Source of the DNA: Giesbergeria sp.
GTDB lineage: Bacteria > Pseudomonadota > Gammaproteobacteria > Burkholderiales > Burkholderiaceae_C
Reading direction: 5' to 3'
Length of the DNA stretch: 12,263 nt
Assembly (NCBI GenBank): GCA_030690515.1
Contig: JAUYGP010000093.1
Location: 1-12,263 of the forward strand
The notes beneath the pieces are model-generated. The model was given only the letters and a program-made list of their open reading frames with translations, ran no database searches and was not told where the DNA came from. Below, in pieces: positions 6,015-12,263 of the stretch. Numbering within the stretch: the stretch's first letter is position 1; each line of letters opens with the position of its first letter. A program made the translations under genes and the position numbers.

Positions 6015-7058
6015 ATGCACAGCATGCATCTGCCCCGTGGGCTGACCAGGCGGCGCATGGCCATGGCGCTGCCTTTGTTGGGCAGCGCCGCCTGGCTGCC
6101 TTCTGCCCTGGCCACGACGAACGCCACGGTGGAACGCAGCACCCGCGCCCTGATGGGTACGCAGGTGGATATGGTTGCCCACGGCGAGCAACAGCACGCC
6201 CTACAGGCTGCCATGGCGCAGGCCTGGCAGGAAATGGCGCGCCTGGCGTCCCTGATGACCCGCTACAGCCCGGACAGTATTGTCAGCCGCATCAACCGCG
6301 CAGCCGGTGTGCACGCCGTCAACGTCCCGCCCGAGGTGATGCCGGTACTTCTGGCAGGGCAAAAACTGGCCGTGCAGACGCAGGGTGCTTTTGACAGCAC
6401 GGTGGGCTCGCTCAAGGCCTGGCACTTTGGCGAGGGCCAAACCAGCCTGCCCCTACCCCAGGAAATTGAGGCACAGCGCCGCCTGGTGGGCTACCGCAAC
6501 TTGGTACTGGACGAACGCGCCAGCACCGCCTACCTGCGCCAGCCCGGCATGGCGCTGGACCTGGGCGGCGTAGCCAAGTTGCCCATTCTGGAAGCCGGTA
6601 TGAAGACGCTCCAGCGCCACGGCGTGGAGCATGCATTGATCAACGGCGGCGGCGACGTTCTCATCGCCGGCCAGTTGCATGGCAGGGCCTGGCGCGTAGG
6701 CCTGCGCGATCCGCATGCGCCCGAGCGCATGCTCGGCATGCTGGAACTGCAAGGCCAGGCCATCGTGGCGTCTTCCGGCGACTATGAGCGCTTTTTTATG
6801 GCGCAGGGCGAGCGCCAGCACCACATACTGAACCCCGCCACAGGCCGCCCGACGCATGGCCCGCGCGGCGTGAGCTTGCTGGCGCGCGACGCAGCCAGCG
6901 TCAACGGCCTGGGGACTGCCATCATGGTCATGGGCAGCGCAGGGGCCGCCACGCTGCTCCAGCACCGGCCTGAAGTGCAGGCAGCCCTGGTGGCAGAGCG
7001 AGATCACAGCGTCTGGCAGACGCCAAGTATGGCTGCTTTGCTGCGCCCTGTGGCCTGA
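6015..7058 (+). CDS. apbE: FAD:protein FMN transferase, ApbE/NosX type
   Basis: This 347-residue protein is predicted to move FMN from FAD onto a threonine of exported flavoproteins; the obvious client here is the SGAT site of NosR. The N-terminus has a Tat-like motif TRRRMA (11-16), a hydrophobic stretch and an ALA-T cleavage site near residue 33, so it acts in the periplasm. ApbE family marks in order: MGTQVDM (47-53), RYSPDSIVSRIN (83-94), AFDSTVGSLKAWHFG (125-139), DLGGVAKL (182-189), ALINGGGDVLIAG (207-219), SSGDYERFF (253-261), HHILNPATGRP (269-279) and SVNGLGTAIMVMG (295-307). Two usual features differ: the Gly after DLGGxAK is Leu, and the metal-binding Asp of the ADALxTA motif is Asn297, with Thr301 kept. 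The name NosX is used for such proteins in other nos clusters. It follows the cytochrome gene in an apparent operon. Confidence 0.9.
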   Translation: MHSMHLPRGLTRRRMAMALPLLGSAAWLPSALATTNATVERSTRALMGTQVDMVAHGEQQHALQAAMAQAWQEMARLASLMTRYSPDSIVSRINRAAGVHAVNVPPEVMPVLLAGQKLAVQTQGAFDSTVGSLKAWHFGEGQTSLPLPQEIEAQRRLVGYRNLVLDERASTAYLRQPGMALDLGGVAKLPILEAGMKTLQRHGVEHALINGGGDVLIAGQLHGRAWRVGLRDPHAPERMLGMLELQGQAIVASSGDYERFFMAQGERQHHILNPATGRPTHGPRGVSLLARDAASVNGLGTAIMVMGSAGAATLLQHRPEVQAALVAERDHSVWQTPSMAALLRPVA

Positions 7059-7064
7059 CGACAG

Positions 7065-7094
7065 CAGCGCCCCTTTCGGGGGGCGTGGGCGCTG
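7065..7094. terminator. Hairpin between convergent apbE and rsmA
   Basis: CAGCGCCC (7065-7072) pairs with GGGCGCTG (7087-7094), beginning 7 bases after the apbE stop and abutting the rsmA stop. An alternative inner stem is CGCCCC (7068-7073) with GGGGCG (7080-7085). Neither strand has a proper T tract after the stem, so it may end both transcripts only weakly, or simply block read-through. Confidence 0.4.
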
Positions 7095-7856
7095 TTATGA
7101 CAGGCTGGCCGCCAGCGCCACGTATTCGTGTACGGGCACTTCCTCGGCGCGCCGCTGCACATCAAAGGTCCCTGCAAAGGCACGGGCCTCCAGCCAGCGA
7201 CCGAGTGTGTGGCGCAGCAACTTGCGCCGCTGGCTGAAGGCCACCTGCACCAGTTCCTCCAGCACACGTGCGTTCAGCGCCACAGGGGCCTCGCGCGGCA
7301 CCATGCGCACCACGGCACTGTTCACGCGCGGCGGGGGGTCAAAGCTCTCCGGCGGCACGAACAACACGTTTTCCATAGCGTAGCGCCACTGCAGCATGAC
7401 CGACAGCCGCCCATAGTCGCCGGTTGCCGGTGCGCCCACCATGCGGTCGATCACTTCTTTTTGCAGCATGAAATGCTGGTCGGCAATCACGTCCACATAC
7501 TGGAACAGATGGAACAGGATGGGCGTGGAGATGTTGTACGGCAAATTGCCAACAACTCTTATTTTTGTAGCATGCAGCGCTTGCGCTACCTGCGCAAAGT
7601 CCACTTTTAATACATCGGATTCGATCACATCAAGCTGCCCGTGCAAACGCAGGCGCAGCGCCAGGTCGCGGTCCAGCTCGATGACGGTCAGGCGCCCCAG
7701 GCGTTCGACCAGAGGCTGCGTGAGCGCCGCCAAGCCCGGCCCAATCTCCACCATGGGCTGCCCGGGCTGCGGCGCAATGGCCGTCACGATGGCCTCGATG
7801 ATTCCGCCATCGGCCAGAAAGTGCTGGCCGAAGCGCTTGCGGGGAATGTGTTTCAT
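7095..7856 (-). CDS. rsmA: 16S rRNA (adenine(1518)-N6/adenine(1519)-N6)-dimethyltransferase
   Basis: The product has 253 residues and uses S-adenosylmethionine to dimethylate two adjacent adenines near the 3' end of 16S rRNA during 30S assembly; its loss gives kasugamycin resistance in other bacteria. Family motifs in order: KRFGQHFL (residues 7-14), the SAM-binding EIGPGLAALT (Ala replaces the more usual Gly in GPGLGALT), the acidic VIELDRDLA, the catalytic NLPYNIS, then LQKEVIDRM, YGRLSVM, PPPRVNSAVVRM and FSQRRKLLRHTL of the C-terminal domain. Length is close to that of E. coli KsgA. An AGGAG at 7868-7864 lies 7 nt before the ATG. The gene is 61 bp downstream of surA on the same strand. 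A short stretch around 7545-7620 uses codons (TTA, GTA, ATA, AGA, ACA) unlike the rest of the gene. Confidence 0.97.
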   Translation of the reverse strand: MKHIPRKRFGQHFLADGGIIEAIVTAIAPQPGQPMVEIGPGLAALTQPLVERLGRLTVIELDRDLALRLRLHGQLDVIESDVLKVDFAQVAQALHATKIRVVGNLPYNISTPILFHLFQYVDVIADQHFMLQKEVIDRMVGAPATGDYGRLSVMLQWRYAMENVLFVPPESFDPPPRVNSAVVRMVPREAPVALNARVLEELVQVAFSQRRKLLRHTLGRWLEARAFAGTFDVQRRAEEVPVHEYVALAASLS

Positions 7857-7863
7857 CGCCCGG

Positions 7864-7868
7864 CTCCT
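7864..7868 (-). promoter_or_regulatory. Ribosome binding site of rsmA
   Basis: AGGAG on the minus strand lies 7 nt from the ATG at 7856. Its first three bases belong to the 3' arm of a hairpin (7866-7892), which could limit access. Confidence 0.65.
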
Positions 7869-7892
7869 GCGTGCGGGGCCGCATGGCGCAGG
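7866..7892 (-). other. RNA hairpin in the surA-rsmA gap
   Basis: CCTGCG and CGCAGG (7866-7871 and 7887-7892) form a 6-bp stem. A 3-nt bulge (7884-7886) separates it from an upper TGCG/CGCA stem. In the minus-strand transcript its 3' arm runs into the rsmA Shine-Dalgarno. No T tract follows, so it is not a standard terminator. Confidence 0.4.
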
Positions 7893-7917
7893 TCAGACAA
7901 GGACGTGGAGACCGTCC

Positions 7918-9339
7918 TCATTGCGGTGGATCGCGGTATTCAACATAGGCGCGCCCCCGCAGTTCCTGCGCCCAGACGGCATAGGCTTCCTCGATCTTCT
8001 TCTGGCGCACCACCTGCCGCACGATTTCGCGCTGTTCGCGCGGATTGAGCTTGGTCTCGCGCCGCTCGATGAGCTGTATCAGGTGCACGCCAAAGCGGGA
8101 GACCAACGGCGCGCTGATTTCACCGGGTTTGAGTCCGTTCATGACTTCCTCGAATTCGGGCACGTAGCTGCCGGGATTGGACCAACCCAGGTCGCCGCCC
8201 TGCTTGGCGCTGCCGTCCTGCGAATGTTCTTTGGCCAGCTCGGCAAAGTCGGCCTTCCCGGTCTGCACACGGCGGCGGTACTCGGCCAGTCGTTCTGCGG
8301 CGGCCGTTTCGCTCAGCTGCGCACTGGTGCGCAGCAGGATATGGCGGGCATGGCTTTGCATGACGGTAGTGGGCATGCCGCTGCGGGTCTTGTCCACCAC
8401 CTTGAGCACATGGAAACCGGCGCCCGAACGCACCGGCCCGGCAATACCGCCCACGGGCACCGCCTGTGTGGCTTGCACGAAGAGCTCCGGATAGCGATCA
8501 GCCGGACGCAGGCCCATCAGCCCCCCGGCGCCCGCGTCGGCAGCGTCGGAAAACTCACGCACCAGGGCGGCAAAGTCGCCGCCCGCACGGGCCTTGTCGG
8601 CCGCAGCCTGGGCGCGAGCCTGGCGCTCGGCCACCTGGGCGGGAGTGGCGCCTTCGGGCACCGCCACGAGGATATGGCCCAGGTTCAGATCGACCTGCGC
8701 CTGATCGGCCACACCCTGCTCGCGCAGGGACTGGTCGATTTCATGGTCACTGACGCGCACACGGGCATCCACCTCGCGCTCACGCAAGCGCTGTTGCGTC
8801 AACTGGCGGCGCAACTCCAGGCGAAATTGCTCCTGGCTGATGCCGTCGGCCGCCAGACGCCGGTGCATCTCGGGCACGGACACCTCGTTCTGTCGGGCCA
8901 CGCTTTGCTCGGCCTGGTTGACGGCAAGATCATCGACCGTGATGCCCGCCTCGCGCGCCAGCTGAAGCTGTGCCCGCTCCAGAATAATTTGCTCCAGCGC
9001 TTCACGCGCCAGCAACTCCTGCGGTGGCTGCGTGCCTCCCTGGCTAGCCACCTGTCGCTGCAGGCGCGCCAGGCGCTGGCGCACCTCGTGGTTGGTCACT
9101 GGTTCGGAGTTGACCACGGCAACGATGAAGTCGGCCTGCCGGGGCGCCAATGAAACAGACGCTGCAGGGACCTGCGGCACGGGCGCGGCAGGTGGCGGCT
9201 TGCGGCCGACACCCACGCCAGCCGCACCCGGGGTGCGTACCCCCTGTGCACCCGCGCCCAGTGAGACAAGAGAGGCCAGGCACACCAAGCCAATGGCCAG
9301 GGTGCGTGATTTCATGGTGTTGGGCAGTGCGTTAGTCAT
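7918..9339 (-). CDS. surA: Periplasmic chaperone and peptidyl-prolyl isomerase SurA
   Basis: The product has 473 residues and helps outer-membrane proteins, LptD among them, across the periplasm to the BAM complex. A signal peptide ends near GAGAQG (about residue 33), followed by a Pro/Ala-rich stretch (38-65). The N-terminal chaperone domain starts at DFIVAVVNSEPVTNHEV (70-86). Two parvulin (PpiC) domains follow, about 217-317 (from LNLGHILVAVPEG) and 328-437 (from QSHARHILLRT, including GGDLGWSNPGSYVPEFEEVM). A C-terminal helix follows the second parvulin domain. The ATG at 9339 overlaps the lptD stop by 8 bp, the usual tight lptD-surA coupling. The ATG at 9315 (MKSRTLAIG) gives a more typical signal peptide, and neither has a clear Shine-Dalgarno. 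rsmA follows after 61 bp; pdxA is not between them. Confidence 0.96.
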   Translation of the reverse strand: MTNALPNTMKSRTLAIGLVCLASLVSLGAGAQGVRTPGAAGVGVGRKPPPAAPVPQVPAASVSLAPRQADFIVAVVNSEPVTNHEVRQRLARLQRQVASQGGTQPPQELLAREALEQIILERAQLQLAREAGITVDDLAVNQAEQSVARQNEVSVPEMHRRLAADGISQEQFRLELRRQLTQQRLREREVDARVRVSDHEIDQSLREQGVADQAQVDLNLGHILVAVPEGATPAQVAERQARAQAAADKARAGGDFAALVREFSDAADAGAGGLMGLRPADRYPELFVQATQAVPVGGIAGPVRSGAGFHVLKVVDKTRSGMPTTVMQSHARHILLRTSAQLSETAAAERLAEYRRRVQTGKADFAELAKEHSQDGSAKQGGDLGWSNPGSYVPEFEEVMNGLKPGEISAPLVSRFGVHLIQLIERRETKLNPREQREIVRQVVRQKKIEEAYAVWAQELRGRAYVEYRDPPQ

Positions 9340-11722
9340 AGTTGCTGAAGCGGCTGGGAGTGCTAACCTGATCGCGCAGATAACGGTAGCCGGGAATATT
9401 TTGCTTGAGGCTGCTGAGTGGGTTGGAACCCAGGCTCAGGCGCGAGAAACCCACGAATTCAATCTGGAACAGCAGACGGGTGTTGCTATTGTTCAGGCCA
9501 TTTTGCAGGCGCTCAAGCACCACGCGCCCAATCCAGCAGCAACTGTCGTACTCGATACCAACGACGGCATCCACCAGTTTGCGATCCTGCAGACTGTAAT
9601 TCAATCGACCTACGCTGTACCAGCGGTCACCCACCTTGCCGCCTGCGGCGCCCTTGTCGCCCCACAGGTCGTTCAGGGGCCACTGCCAGCCGACATCCAC
9701 CTGTTCGCTGGTGCCGCGCTGCAGGCGGTAGGCCGCGCTGATGACGCGGTAGTCGCCCGGCTGGTAGCGCGCACCGATGGTCGAGCGGATCGAACGCCCC
9801 GTCTTGCGGTTGAACTGCACCGTCGAATCCACGCTCCACTGCGGCACCCAGTTCACGGCCCCGCCCACCAGCACATCCGAGAGGCGCTCGCTCACGGCGG
9901 GTGTGCCAGGAAGGCTGACCTGTTGGTCAGAGAAGCGAAAGCGCTGCGCCACACCGAAACGTGCCGTTTCGGCCCCTGTGGCGGGGTCGAGCAGACGACT
10001 GGTCACACCCAGGGTGAGCAGGTTGTTGTCGGCAATGCGATCGTTCCCGCCAAAGGCGTTCTCCGTGTAAATGGTGGCGAAATTAAAGTCGTTGGCCGCC
10101 GTGTCGTACACGGGCAGCAGGTGCTGGTCGCGGTAAGGCGTGTAGGTATAAAAGGCGCGCGGCTCGAGCGTCTGCATGAAAGCGCGCCCGAAGAAACGGG
10201 CATCACGCTCGAACACCAGCCCGCTGTCAACGCTGAAGGTCGGCAGCGCCCGGCTCGCTGAGCGCGCGCCGTTGGCCAGTGCACTGTCAAACTGGTACTG
10301 GCTGGCATGCCATTGCACGCGCGGTGTGATAAAGCCTTCAGGCGCCAGGAAGGGGCGGCTGATCTGCGCCAGCATGAAACTACGGTGGGCATTGGGCTGG
10401 CCCGTGAGGCTGCGGTCAGCATGAAAGCGCGTGCTATCGAGCTCCAGACTGGCATCCAGTCCGGCGCCCAGACGCGACGGGGCGTAGCGCCACTGCAGTT
10501 GCGGCAGGCGATCGTAGGGCGGCACGATGGGAGCGGACACATCCTGCAGCGTCTGCCATTTCAGCGTGCGCAGGCGCAGCGTTGTCTCCGATCCCGCCCA
10601 GGACAACTGGGCGTCGCCGGGCAGCAAGCGCTGCGTCAACTGCTGGGTGCCACGGGGAAAGTCACGCCAGTAGTTGTCGTCGCTCGCGCGATTGAGGTTG
10701 AGGTTGACCCCAAGCCCGCCCACACCCGTGGCGATGGTGCCCGTGTGCTGCAGCGAATAGCTCCAGCGGTTTTGATCGCGCAGACGGTCGCCCGGCAGCA
10801 CGTCGGCACGCACCTGGCCCTGGTAGGAAGGTTCGAGGTAACGAAACTCGCCGCCCAGCTGGATGCCCCGTTTGGCCATGATGGCCGCTTGCAGGGTGGC
10901 GTCGCGGTTGGGCGCGATGTTCCAGTAGTAGGGCTGGGCGTATTCGAATCCGTTGACGCTGTTCAGCCCCAGGGTGGGCGGCAGCAACCCGGACTTGCGC
11001 TTGTCCGACAGCGGAAAACTGATGTACGGAATGGGCAGCAGCGGGACGCCCTTGAATTCCAGCACGGCATTGTCGGCCGTGCCCACTTCTTCGGCCTGGT
11101 CGATGTGGATGCGGTCAGCGCGCAACACCCAGTCGGGCCGCCAGCTTTGCCCCTCCTCGCGCGTGCAGGTGGTGTAGGTGGCGTTGTGCACATCGGCGCG
11201 GTCGCGGTCGATGAAATTCACACGCACCGCCTCACCATGGGCGCCGTTGCGCAAGAACTGGTACCGCGCATCGGAGAAAAAGCCCTCGAAGGCATTCACG
11301 CGCAACTCCAGCGCTGTGCCTTCGTACACGTTGCCCGCGCGGTTGATACGCACCGGCCCGGTGGCGCGGACGGTGTCGTCGGGGGCGGTGTATTCCATGC
11401 GCTGTGCGCGGATCACCGTGTCGCCCCGGCGCAACATGGCGTTGCCTTCGATCTCGGCGCGGATGTCGGGCTGGCCCGTAATGCGGTCACCCGACACAAA
11501 CACCGGCAACTGCGAGCGCACCGCTTCCGGAATGGTCTCGCCCAGCATCGGGCTGGCCCGCAGCGTGGTGGGCGCATCCCAGGCGCTGGCCTGCGCCGAA
11601 GCCGCCATGGGCAGACCGCACAGCACGCCCGCCACCAGTGCGGCGACCGCCGTGCGCGGGTGGACTGGTACCGGCCCTGAGGAGGCGGACAGCAGGAAAG
11701 AGGTGCGATGCAAATCGTGCAA
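9332..11722 (-). CDS. lptD: LPS-assembly protein LptD (OstA/Imp)
   Basis: The product has about 796 residues and is the outer-membrane beta-barrel that, with lipoprotein LptE, inserts lipopolysaccharide into the outer leaflet. A signal peptide ends at about ASA-QA (43). The N-terminal OstA/LptA-like jellyroll spans about 75-190 (PVFVSGDRITGQPD...RAEIEGNAMLRRGD). The barrel follows from about FKGVPLLPIPYISFPLSDKRKSGLLPP to the aromatic-rich C-terminus. Mature cysteines are C186 (TYTTCTREEG) and the adjacent C728-C729 (YDSCCWIG), which fit the inter-domain disulfide system; the first cysteine of the E. coli set has no counterpart. No in-frame ATG or GTG was found for the N-terminus: the start given is a TTG without a good Shine-Dalgarno and could be some codons off. 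It overlaps surA by 8 bp and diverges from the sugar kinase gene. Confidence 0.94.
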   Translation of the reverse strand: MHDLHRTSFLLSASSGPVPVHPRTAVAALVAGVLCGLPMAASAQASAWDAPTTLRASPMLGETIPEAVRSQLPVFVSGDRITGQPDIRAEIEGNAMLRRGDTVIRAQRMEYTAPDDTVRATGPVRINRAGNVYEGTALELRVNAFEGFFSDARYQFLRNGAHGEAVRVNFIDRDRADVHNATYTTCTREEGQSWRPDWVLRADRIHIDQAEEVGTADNAVLEFKGVPLLPIPYISFPLSDKRKSGLLPPTLGLNSVNGFEYAQPYYWNIAPNRDATLQAAIMAKRGIQLGGEFRYLEPSYQGQVRADVLPGDRLRDQNRWSYSLQHTGTIATGVGGLGVNLNLNRASDDNYWRDFPRGTQQLTQRLLPGDAQLSWAGSETTLRLRTLKWQTLQDVSAPIVPPYDRLPQLQWRYAPSRLGAGLDASLELDSTRFHADRSLTGQPNAHRSFMLAQISRPFLAPEGFITPRVQWHASQYQFDSALANGARSASRALPTFSVDSGLVFERDARFFGRAFMQTLEPRAFYTYTPYRDQHLLPVYDTAANDFNFATIYTENAFGGNDRIADNNLLTLGVTSRLLDPATGAETARFGVAQRFRFSDQQVSLPGTPAVSERLSDVLVGGAVNWVPQWSVDSTVQFNRKTGRSIRSTIGARYQPGDYRVISAAYRLQRGTSEQVDVGWQWPLNDLWGDKGAAGGKVGDRWYSVGRLNYSLQDRKLVDAVVGIEYDSCCWIGRVVLERLQNGLNNSNTRLLFQIEFVGFSRLSLGSNPLSSLKQNIPGYRYLRDQVSTPSRFSNYD

Positions 11723-11817
11723 GAAATCAGTCCAGGGAATCGGCCGCGCGCGGCGCGCACCATGCGCCCGCCCGCCACCCGCACCGGACAGGCCGGGTTT
11801 GTAGAATCCGATTATCC
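11723..11817. other. Divergent lptD / amgK-like intergenic region
   Basis: These 95 bp must hold the promoters of both genes. The plus strand has TAGAAT at 11802-11807, a possible -10 that would give only a 4-nt leader for the kinase gene. The minus strand has GATAAT (11816-11811). No convincing -35 was found for either, and a CG-rich repeat-like tract (about 11743-11758) precedes lptD. Confidence 0.35.
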
Positions 11818-12263
11818 ATGAGCCACCCTATTCCCTCCGCTTTCGCAGCATCCACCCCCCACACGACGGCCACCGTAGCCTGGCCTGACGCCGCGCGCCA
11901 TGCCGCCTTCGACGCCTGGCTGGCGCCCCTGGCCGCTGCGCAGGGGCTACTGCCAGACACCCTGCGCCCCGCCTCAGCCGATGCCAGTTTTCGGCGCTAC
12001 CTGCGCATCGACACCGGCACGCCCGGCCAGAGCTGCGTGGTGATGGACGCGCCGCCCGACAAGGAAAACTGCCGCCCCTTCGTGCAGGTGCAGGCTCTTC
12101 TGCAGCAGGCCGGCCTGCACGTCCCGCAGATCCTGGCCTGGGACGAGGCGAACGGCTTCATGCTGCTGTCCGACCTGGGCCAGCAAACCGTGATCGAGAA
12201 GCTTGACCCTGCAGCGCCGCAAGACGCCTACGCCTGGTACCAGCAGGCCACCGACACCCTGCT
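11818..12263 (+). CDS. amgK: AmgK-like sugar phosphotransferase (N-terminal part)
   Basis: The first 148 codons are present and the gene leaves the right edge. After a variable N-terminus the product has a kinase-like N-lobe: RPASADASFRRYLRI (a nucleotide-loop region), VVMDAPPDKENCRPFV with the lysine-bearing segment, VQALLQQAGLHVPQILAWDE, and NGFMLLSDLGQQTV leading into the hinge. This pattern belongs to the aminoglycoside-phosphotransferase-like family of AmgK, the anomeric kinase for N-acetylmuramic acid and N-acetylglucosamine in cell-wall recycling in Pseudomonas. There, as here, it diverges from lptD, and murU usually follows. The catalytic loop lies beyond the edge, so substrate assignment rests on the N-lobe and context. 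The ATG has no Shine-Dalgarno, and a possible -10 lies just upstream. Confidence 0.82.
   Translation, partial: MSHPIPSAFAASTPHTTATVAWPDAARHAAFDAWLAPLAAAQGLLPDTLRPASADASFRRYLRIDTGTPGQSCVVMDAPPDKENCRPFVQVQALLQQAGLHVPQILAWDEANGFMLLSDLGQQTVIEKLDPAAPQDAYAWYQQATDTL

Noticed and set aside
7068..7085. CGCCCC-GGGGCG hairpin as a strong intrinsic terminator
   Set aside because: No T tract follows on either strand, so it is listed only as a weak convergent hairpin.
7441..9153. 570-residue plus-strand open frame spanning the rsmA and surA antisense
   Set aside because: It crosses two real genes and the gap between them, has shadow composition and lacks any motif.
10307..11680. 457-residue plus-strand open frame opposite lptD
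   Set aside because: Antisense shadow of lptD with no family motif or start signal.

Overview
The window looks like chromosomal DNA of a denitrifying, high-GC betaproteobacterium, most likely a Comamonadaceae member of the Acidovorax/Alicycliphilus/Diaphorobacter type. This rests on protein character (clade I Tat-exported NosZ, NosR, periplasmic ApbE, AmgK beside lptD-surA-rsmA) and codon use; no database search was possible.

Positions 1-5281 (minus strand) hold a nitrous oxide reductase operon read right to left: a small secreted DUF2946-like protein, nosZ, nosR, and the first 84 codons of nosD, which runs off the left edge. nosR and nosD overlap by an ATGA. A strong hairpin followed by a T tract sits between nosZ and nosR and probably acts as a partial terminator, so nosZ would be made in excess of nosR-nosD.

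Positions 5282-5550 are the divergent control region. It contains an FNR/NNR-family dyad and a minus-strand -10 box placed exactly as in a class II activator-dependent promoter.

Positions 5551-7058 (plus strand) hold a lipoprotein c5-like monohaem cytochrome c and an ApbE/NosX-type flavin transferase, 14 bp apart. A working model follows: ApbE flavinylates periplasmic NosR at its SGAT motif, NosR and/or the cytochrome deliver electrons, NosD (with FY outside the window) supports CuZ assembly, and NosZ reduces N2O. NosZ and the cytochrome both carry a lipobox-like cysteine followed by the same kind of Ala/Pro linker, which suggests both are membrane tethered.

Positions 7095-11722 (minus strand) are an envelope/housekeeping cluster, lptD-surA-rsmA, convergent with apbE. 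lptD and surA overlap; pdxA, which lies between surA and rsmA in E. coli, is absent. At 11818, diverging from lptD, an AmgK-type sugar kinase begins and leaves the window at the right edge.

No RNA gene, insertion sequence, CRISPR array or prophage was seen. The most interesting material is in the nos region (shared lipid-anchor architecture, a Trp-to-Asn change in the CuA loop, an unstudied Met/Cys-bearing first gene, an altered ApbE active site) rather than in a wholly new system.
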